Source of the DNA: Mesorhizobium sp. B2-3-12
GTDB taxonomy: Bacteria > Pseudomonadota > Alphaproteobacteria > Rhizobiales > Rhizobiaceae
Direction: 5' to 3'
NCBI RefSeq assembly: GCF_006442205.1
Contig: NZ_VFVR01000002.1
Location: 868,001 to 932,000, forward strand
Length of the DNA stretch: 64,000 bases
Position 1 is the stretch's first letter; each line of letters opens with the position of its first letter. Positions 57,741 to 64,000 of the stretch are shown here, one piece after another. The notes beneath the pieces are model-generated. The model ran no database searches and was not told the DNA's origin. It worked only from the letters and a program-made list of their open reading frames with translations. The position numbers were made by a program, and so were the translations under genes.

Positions 57741-60700
57741 TGCGCGCCGGCTATCGCCGTTCGAGCATTGCAAGGCATCTGTGGAAGACGACGGCGCTGA
57801 CGTCGCTGGCGCTGGCGCTTTCGGGCGCGGCCGCCTATGGCGACGATGCCGGGCTCTGGCAGCCGCAGATACGCGCCATCGTCGGCGCCGACAACAATGG
57901 CGGCAACGCTGCGCTCGAGGGCTTCATCCCGATCAAGCAGACCGCCGAATCGGTGCTGTTCCTGGATGTCCGGGCCAAGCACGATTTCAAGGACGCCTTC
58001 GGCCAGGATATCGGCCTCGGCATCCGCCGCATCGTCAACCCGGACCTGATGCTCGGCGGCTACGCCTATTTCAATGCCGAGAGCTACGGCGGTACCCAGT
58101 TCACCGGCGGCACGCTGGGCGTCGAGGCGATCACGCCGAATTTCGACGCGCATGTGAACGTCTTTATCCCGATCAAGGGCGACTCGACCGACCACTCCGC
58201 CTCTTCGACCCTGTCGATGGTCTCCAATCAGCTGATCGAACAGATCTCGGTGCTCGACCATCGCGACTACGCGGCCTGGGGCATCGAGGGCGAGGTCGGC
58301 GCCAAGGTGCCGATCAACCTGCCCGACAAGCATTCGCTGCGGCTGGACATTGGCGGCTACCATTTCGAGGATCCGCACGGCGATGACGGCAGCGTCACCG
58401 GCGCCAAGGCCGGCATCGAATATGAGATCGGCGATGTCTTCGGCACCGGAACCTCGCTGACCTTCACCGGCGAGGTGCGCAACGACAACCGCGACGACAC
58501 CCAGTTCGCAGGCAGCGTGCGGCTCAACATCCCGTTCAACCCCGGCGGCGGCTCGGACAATACCGCGGCCATCGGGGCGGACCCGGTCTTTCCGGTCAGC
58601 GAGGGCCTGCGCAAGCGCGTCAACGAACGGGTGCGCGGCGATGTCGGCGTCCGCATCCAGAGCCAGGAACTGACCGGCGGCTCGACCACCCGCGTCGCCA
58701 TCAACGCGGCCACCAATGCCGCGTTCGGCAAGTTCTATTTCGCCGATGGCGGCCTGGCCGGTGCGGGCACGCAGGCCGACCCGACGACATTGGACGACGC
58801 GGTTACCAAGGCCGGCAATGGCGGCTTCATCGTCGCCCTTGGCGGCAGCGGCAACATCACAACCGACGGCGTGACGCTGGCCACGGGCCAGACCGTCATC
58901 GGCGGCGGCGAGAACGTCACGGCGAAACTGTTCAACGGCAGCACCGCCACCTTCAACCTCGGCGGCAGCGACGGCACCATCCAGGGCACCAACGTCGCCA
59001 ACCCCGTCATCACGCTGGGCACTGGCAACACGCTCAACGGCATCACCATCACCGGCGGCGCCGACGGCATCTTCGGCAACAATGTCACCAACACGACGCT
59101 GACCAAGGTCACGGTGACGGGCGCCGGCGGCAACGGCGCCGAATTCACCGGCAATTCGACCAACGTCAAGGCGTCCGATTTCACGTCCACGAATAACGGT
59201 CTCGACGGCCTGCATATCGAGGACAACGGCACCTATAATTTCACCGGCACGACGTTGCTGTCGGGCAATCTCGACGACGGCCTCGATATCACCGGCCAGG
59301 GCACCTACACCTTCGCCACGGTCAATGCGCTGAACAATACCGACCGCGGCATCACCGTGCAGGGCACGTCGAGCGGCGGCAGCTTCACCACCACCGGCGG
59401 CAATATCTCCGGCAATGGCGGCATCGGCGTCTACATCGACCCGATCACCGCCCATGTGGTGCTGGATTCGATCTCCCAGGCCGGCGGCACGTCGGGCGTG
59501 GTGCTCGACCACGTCTCGGGCAGCTTCACCGTCAACGGCGCCACGACGATTTCCAACACGACCGGTCCGGCGATCGCCATTTCGGATTCGCCCGCAGTGA
59601 TCCGCTTCGGCGACATCAGCATCGCGACGCCTGGCGGCGACGGCATGGTGTTTTCCGGCGTCAACGCGGCTGTGGTGGCTGGTAACATCGTCGTCTCCGG
59701 GCTCGGTCTCGGCCACACCGGCCTCGATTTCTCGGGCAGCCAGACGACCTTCACGGCCCTGTCGGCCAACATCAGCGGATCAGGCGCCGGCTCGATCGGC
59801 ATCGACCTCTCCGACACGACAGGCGGTGCCTCGATCATCATCACCAATGGTGGAACCATTTCGGGCGTCGACACCGGCGTGCGCCTGGGCGTTGCCGGCT
59901 CGCTGGCCCACTCGGCCAATGCCCAGTTCACCTTTGGCGGCGGCTCGATCGCCGGCGTCACCGCCTCGCTCGACGCGCGCGGGCTCAACCAGACACTCGG
60001 CCTCTATGCGTTCGGCTCCACGACGTTCAGCGGCCCGCAGCTGTTCGACGTGCAGAACGTCATCTTCGTCGGCGCGGCGGCCTCGGGCGCCGGCGACGGT
60101 TCCTCGCTTGGCAACCTGGCGTCGGTCGGCACCGCCGACGGCATCACCGACGCCAATGCGATCTTCGTGCTGGTCAACGACGCCGGCAACACGCCGATCG
60201 ACACCACGGGCGGCTTCTCGCTCAGCGATGACCAGACATTGGCGTCCTTCGGCAATGGCCGTTCCTTCTCACTAGGCGGCGTGCCGATCAATGTCACCGG
60301 CGACAACATCCAGCACGATGTCGTGGTTTCCGATCCGGGCACGGGCGCCGCGACGCTGACCAATTCCGGCGCCGGCGACGTCGTCACGCTGGGCAACGGC
60401 AACTCGTTGCTCGACTTCAACATTTCGGGCGGCAGCGGCGCGGCGATCAGTGGGGCGGGCATCGCCGGCCTGACGGTCCAGGGCGTGTCGGTCAGCAATG
60501 TCGCGCTCGGCCTCGTTCTCGATAGCGTGACCGGCGCCGTGACGGTCGACGATCTCGACATCCAGAATGTGAGCCAAACCGGCATCGCGCTTGCCGATTC
60601 GAGCGCAACCGTCAATTTCACCGGCAACACGACCATCGCCAACGCCACCAATGTCGGGTTGTTCGCCAACAATTTCGACGGCACCGCCACTTTCGACGAC

Positions 60701-63700
60701 CTCGACATCACCGGCGGCGGCATAGGCGTTGGTGTCGTCGGTGGCTCGAGCGGAACCTTGACCTTCGGGGCTGGCAGTTCCATCGCCGGCACAGGCGGCA
60801 ATGCCTTCTCCATCACCAGTTCCACGCCCAACGTCACCTACAACGGCACCATCAATCAGACCAGTGCGGCAAGCGCGGTCAAGATCAGCAACATGACCGG
60901 CGGCAGCGCGATCTTCGGCGGCAAGATCACCGCCAGCACGGGCGCGGCCAATGCCATCGACCTGACCGGCAACACCGGCGGCACGATCAATTTCACCGGC
61001 GGCCTCGACCTGACCACCGATGGCGGCTACGCCTTCAGCGCCGTCAATGGCGGCACGCTGACGGTGACCGGCTCCGGCAATACCGTCAACACCGGCGCTG
61101 GCGTGACGGAAAACGGCATTCATCTTGGCGGCGCCGGCGGCCTGACGATCGGCGCGGCGGGCGTGACGTTCGCCAGCGTCACCGTCGACGGTTCCGGCGG
61201 CTCGGTGCCAGCCGGCATCGTCATCGAGAACACCAGCGGCGGCAACGTCACCTTCGGCGGTGTCGACATCAGCCGCGCCAATGGCGACGCCATCCGCCTG
61301 ACCAATGTCGCCAGCGGCATCTATTCTTTCAACGGAACAACGACGATCGCCACCGTCGGCGGACCGGGTCCCGGTTTCGTGGTGCAAAACAGCGCCGCGA
61401 CGGTCAATGTCAGCAATCTCGTCACCACCAGCGTCTCCGGCGCCGATGTCAGCCTGACCAACAACACCGGCACGATCGGCATTGGCGGCACCATCACCAA
61501 TTCCGGCACCGGCGATGGCGTCGTGGTCTCCGGCGGCAGCGCGGCGATCACCGTCTCGGCCGCCATCTCCAGTTCGGCGACCGCGCCCGGCACCGCGGTC
61601 AAGGTCGACGGCATCACCGGCGGCTCGGTAACCTTCTCGGGCAACGTCACCTCGACCGGTACAGGCAACCTCTTCGCCATCGGCTCGACCACCGCGCCGA
61701 CGGGCGGCGCGATCAGCTTCACCGGCTCGGCGCTGACCGCCAGCGGCGGTGGTGGCGCGGTCATCGCGGGCCTCGGCGCGGCCGCGACCTTCAACGCCAC
61801 GGCGCCCCTGTCGATCACCAACGCGATCGGCAATGGCCTGTCGGTCTCCAACGTCGCCGGCAGCGCCACTTTCGGCGCCGTCACCGTGACCACCGCCGGC
61901 GGCAACGGCATCGACATCTCTGGCAATTCCGGATCGGTGACCTTCGGCACGACCAATGTGACGCTGGGCTCGGCCGGCAGCACCGCCGGCATCAATTTCA
62001 GCGGCACCAACGCCGATGTCAGCTTCGGCACCACGACGGTGACGATGGGAGCGGGCGCCAACCAGGCGGGCATCGACTTCAGCGGTTCATCGACCACGGC
62101 TGATTTCGGCGTGACCACGATCACCGGCAACGGTGACCTCACCTCGCGCGGCATCGACCTGTCGTCGACGACGGGCAACAAGACCATCACCTTCCTGGCC
62201 GGCTCCAGCATCAGCAACGCCGGCGTCGGCGTCGAACTGGCATCGGATCACTCGACCGCGACTTCGGCCAACGCCAATTTCACCTTCGGCGACGGCACCT
62301 CCGCCAATGGGCTGCAATCCTCCATCACTGCGGCGGCGGGCGGCTACACCGTCAACACGGTCGGGCTCGATCCGGCGCTCGGCAATTATAATTTCAACGA
62401 CGTGTTCTTCACCGGCAGTGCCAATCTTGCCTTGGCTGCCGGCGGTGTCATCATGGTCTCGCAGACGGGCGGCGTCATCAACGCCGGCACGGACGGGCTC
62501 AGCGCCAATGTGGCCACGGTCACGGCTGCCGAGGCCGATGCGATGACCGGCACGCTGAGCTTTGCCTTTGTCGGCACCGTCGATCTCAGCGGCACGCCGT
62601 TCACGCTCGATGCGGGGCAGTCGATCGTCGGCTTCGGCAACGGTTCCTCCATCGTGACGTCCGGCACTATCCAGCCGGTGAATGTCCAGGGCAATCTCGG
62701 CGCCACGGGCGCGACCGTCACCGGCAATGAGGGCGTTGTCATGAGCACGGGCAGCGATACGCTGCATCTGCTCGGCGGCAACCAGGTGAAGGACACCGCT
62801 TTCGATTTCAGCGGCGGCAGCGGCTCGGTCTTCACCATCGACTCGAGCGCGGCAACCTTCGACAACACTGGCGGCATCGTCATCAACGGCGTTACGGTCA
62901 GCAATGTCGCCGTCGGCCAGACAGCGTTCAAGGTCGACGGCGCTACCGGCACTATCGGCAATGTCTCAATCACCAACAACAACATCAACGTCGCCGGCAC
63001 GCTGCTCGATGCCAATGGCGGCAACGGCGACATCACGGTCACGCGCGGTACCCTGCCCAACAGCGGGCCGGCCGGCACGCTGACCGGCGGCGGCATCACG
63101 ATCGCCAACCGCACCGGCGGCACGGTCGATTTCACCGACCATGTGACAGTCGACGGCAATGGCGTGTCGCTGACCAACAACACCGGTGCCGCGATCACCT
63201 TCGCCGACGTGGACATCACCACCAACGGGTCGACGGCCTTCACCGCCACTGGAGGCGGCACGATCAAGGTCGACGCCGGAACGATCAATGCCACGAACGC
63301 GCAAGCGGCGGCGCTCGACGGCGTCACGGCCGACATTCATTTCACGTCGACGAGTGCCACGTTCGGCGGCGGCAACGGCATCGACCTGCAGAATCTCGGC
63401 GGCACGGCTGATTTCGGCACCGGTACGCTGACCAACACCGGTTCGGACACGTCCTTCAATGTCGGCTCGACCACCGCCGCCAGCGGCGGCACTGCAGCCA
63501 TGTCCTACAGTGGCACGATTGCCACCAACGGCACGGGCGCCGCGGTCTCGATCCAGAGCATGACTGCCGGCTCGGTGACCCTGTCGGGCAATTTGACCGA
63601 CAACAATGCGGCCGCCGGCGGCAACATTTTCGTTGCCGGCAACGATTCCACCACCATCACCTTCTCGGGCACGACCAAGCAAATCAGCTCGGGCGCGGCC

Positions 63701-64000
63701 GACGGTGTCAATCTCGGCCTCCCCGGCGGTTGGCCGCTGGGCACGCCGACTCCCAACACGAACTCGGCCATCAACTTCACCAATGGCGGCCTCGACATAA
63801 CGACGACGACAGGCGCGGGCTTCATAGCCATTGGCGACCTCGGCTCCTCGACCTTTACCGTCATCGGCAGCGGCAACAAGATCAATTCCGGTGGCGACGG
63901 TCTGCTGGTGAACGGCGCCGATGTCGGCGCCGGCGGTGTCACCTTCGACAGCATCTCGGCGGTATCCACAAGCGCCAACGGCGGCGGCGCTGGCGTGTTC
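57740..64000 (+). CDS. Giant inverse-autotransporter-like adhesin, runs off the window
   Basis: The frame is open to the last base of the window (at least 2,087 residues). I prefer GTG 57740 because GGAGGG lies 7 bases upstream and the product starts as a signal peptide (MRAGYRRSSIARHLWKTTAL, cleavage near AAAYG). ATG 57713 and 57677 are alternatives. Residues 42-270 resemble an inverse-autotransporter beta-barrel: QIRAIVGADNNGGNAALEGF, LFLDVRAK, IGLGIRRI, LMLGGYAYFNAE, GVEAITPNFDAHVNVFIPI. RKRVNERVRGDVGVRIQS closes the barrel region. From about 340 onward the passenger is Gly/Thr/Asn/Ser-rich with repeated VTFGG- and GNGIDLT-like words, suggesting a right-handed beta-helix. Cysteine is absent from what I translated. 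It would be displayed on the outer membrane, perhaps for adhesion. Confidence 0.85.
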   Translation, partial: MRAGYRRSSIARHLWKTTALTSLALALSGAAAYGDDAGLWQPQIRAIVGADNNGGNAALEGFIPIKQTAESVLFLDVRAKHDFKDAFGQDIGLGIRRIVNPDLMLGGYAYFNAESYGGTQFTGGTLGVEAITPNFDAHVNVFIPIKGDSTDHSASSTLSMVSNQLIEQISVLDHRDYAAWGIEGEVGAKVPINLPDKHSLRLDIGGYHFEDPHGDDGSVTGAKAGIEYEIGDVFGTGTSLTFTGEVRNDNRDDTQFAGSVRLNIPFNPGGGSDNTAAIGADPVFPVSEGLRKRVNERVRGDVGVRIQSQELTGGSTTRVAINAATNAAFGKFYFADGGLAGAGTQADPTTLDDAVTKAGNGGFIVALGGSGNITTDGVTLATGQTVIGGGENVTAKLFNGSTATFNLGGSDGTIQGTNVANPVITLGTGNTLNGITITGGADGIFGNNVTNTTLTKVTVTGAGGNGAEFTGNSTNVKASDFTSTNNGLDGLHIEDNGTYNFTGTTLLSGNLDDGLDITGQGTYTFATVNALNNTDRGITVQGTSSGGSFTTTGGNISGNGGIGVYIDPITAHVVLDSISQAGGTSGVVLDHVSGSFTVNGATTISNTTGPAIAISDSPAVIRFGDISIATPGGDGMVFSGVNAAVVAGNIVVSGLGLGHTGLDFSGSQTTFTALSANISGSGAGSIGIDLSDTTGGASIIITNGGTISGVDTGVRLGVAGSLAHSANAQFTFGGGSIAGVTASLDARGLNQTLGLYAFGSTTFSGPQLFDVQNVIFVGAAASGAGDGSSLGNLASVGTADGITDANAIFVLVNDAGNTPIDTTGGFSLSDDQTLASFGNGRSFSLGGVPINVTGDNIQHDVVVSDPGTGAATLTNSGAGDVVTLGNGNSLLDFNISGGSGAAISGAGIAGLTVQGVSVSNVALGLVLDSVTGAVTVDDLDIQNVSQTGIALADSSATVNFTGNTTIANATNVGLFANNFDGTATFDDLDITGGGIGVGVVGGSSGTLTFGAGSSIAGTGGNAFSITSSTPNVTYNGTINQTSAASAVKISNMTGGSAIFGGKITASTGAANAIDLTGNTGGTINFTGGLDLTTDGGYAFSAVNGGTLTVTGSGNTVNTGAGVTENGIHLGGAGGLTIGAAGVTFASVTVDGSGGSVPAGIVIENTSGGNVTFGGVDISRANGDAIRLTNVASGIYSFNGTTTIATVGGPGPGFVVQNSAATVNVSNLVTTSVSGADVSLTNNTGTIGIGGTITNSGTGDGVVVSGGSAAITVSAAISSSATAPGTAVKVDGITGGSVTFSGNVTSTGTGNLFAIGSTTAPTGGAISFTGSALTASGGGGAVIAGLGAAATFNATAPLSITNAIGNGLSVSNVAGSATFGAVTVTTAGGNGIDISGNSGSVTFGTTNVTLGSAGSTAGINFSGTNADVSFGTTTVTMGAGANQAGIDFSGSSTTADFGVTTITGNGDLTSRGIDLSSTTGNKTITFLAGSSISNAGVGVELASDHSTATSANANFTFGDGTSANGLQSSITAAAGGYTVNTVGLDPALGNYNFNDVFFTGSANLALAAGGVIMVSQTGGVINAGTDGLSANVATVTAAEADAMTGTLSFAFVGTVDLSGTPFTLDAGQSIVGFGNGSSIVTSGTIQPVNVQGNLGATGATVTGNEGVVMSTGSDTLHLLGGNQVKDTAFDFSGGSGSVFTIDSSAATFDNTGGIVINGVTVSNVAVGQTAFKVDGATGTIGNVSITNNNINVAGTLLDANGGNGDITVTRGTLPNSGPAGTLTGGGITIANRTGGTVDFTDHVTVDGNGVSLTNNTGAAITFADVDITTNGSTAFTATGGGTIKVDAGTINATNAQAAALDGVTADIHFTSTSATFGGGNGIDLQNLGGTADFGTGTLTNTGSDTSFNVGSTTAASGGTAAMSYSGTIATNGTGAAVSIQSMTAGSVTLSGNLTDNNAAAGGNIFVAGNDSTTITFSGTTKQISSGAADGVNLGLPGGWPLGTPTPNTNSAINFTNGGLDITTTTGAGFIAIGDLGSSTFTVIGSGNKINSGGDGLLVNGADVGAGGVTFDSISAVSTSANGGGAGVF

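Noticed and set aside
57608..63978. Long open frames on the minus strand opposite the adhesin gene
   Set aside because: They have no start context or recognisable domains and consist of Ala/Val/Pro/Arg-rich shadows of the GC-rich repetitive plus-strand gene, which carries the signal peptide and barrel motifs.

Overview
The window looks like a chromosomal segment of a Mesorhizobium-like alphaproteobacterium (order Hyphomicrobiales). The evidence is high GC content, the hemE/ppsR-flanked origin, the mnmE-mnmG-rsmG-parA-parB order, many RIME-like palindromic intergenic repeats, and solute-binding-protein-rich catabolic islands. The taxonomic call is inference from gene content, not from a database search.

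Region 1 (1-18.5 kb) is the replication-origin neighbourhood. The putative oriC is the 405-base gap between ppsR and hemE (6741-7145). It has a perfect DnaA box, several degenerate boxes, an AT-rich stretch and a cluster of GANTC (CcrM) sites. Genes diverge from it. To the left, ppsR, maf, aroE, coaE and dnaQ are on the minus strand. To the right, hemE, hemJ, rho, mnmE, mnmG, rsmG, parA and parB are on the plus strand, interrupted only by a minus-strand DUF255 gene. A cluster of parS-like sites lies between mnmE and mnmG, with one inside rsmG and a weaker one inside hemE. ParB would bind these and ParA would segregate the origin. At the far left are a partial M24 enzyme whose metal-ligand spacing matches DddP, a cysteine hydrolase and an HSL-type hydrolase.

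Region 2 (18.6-32.1 kb): holA is followed by a complete branched-chain 2-oxo acid dehydrogenase operon (E1 alpha, E1 beta, E2, E3). Next is a saccharopine-dehydrogenase-like gene divergent from an Lrp regulator. Then comes a minus-strand module of a small exported protein, a COG4705-like membrane protein with a striking fourfold internal repeat, a response regulator and a histidine kinase. An ICMT-like membrane protein ends the region.

Region 3 (32.1-43.7 kb) is a minus-strand run of nine genes: TetR, LysR, NDP-forming acyl-CoA synthetase, acyl-CoA dehydrogenase, a polyamine-type ABC importer and a DadA/PuuB-like oxidase. It appears to import an amine, oxidise it and pass the acid through CoA chemistry. 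A perfect inverted repeat lies between tetR and a divergent C39-like peptidase gene.

Region 4 (43.9-57.4 kb) is a second catabolic island: RidA, a dihydroorotase-like amidohydrolase, an NTF2-FMO fusion, an RpiR regulator, a Tat-exported NitT/TauT-type importer, a Gfo/Idh/MocA oxidoreductase, an amidase and an M24 enzyme. A shared AAAGCAACA motif in front of ridA and of the importer is a candidate RpiR operator. An IalB-like gene follows.

Region 5 (57.4 kb to the end) holds an IalB/autotransporter divergent promoter region, a possibly structured leader, and a gene of more than 2,000 codons that runs off the window. It combines an inverse-autotransporter-type N-terminal beta-barrel with a very long Gly/Thr/Asn-rich repetitive passenger. 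No rRNA, tRNA, CRISPR array, prophage or insertion sequence was recognised.
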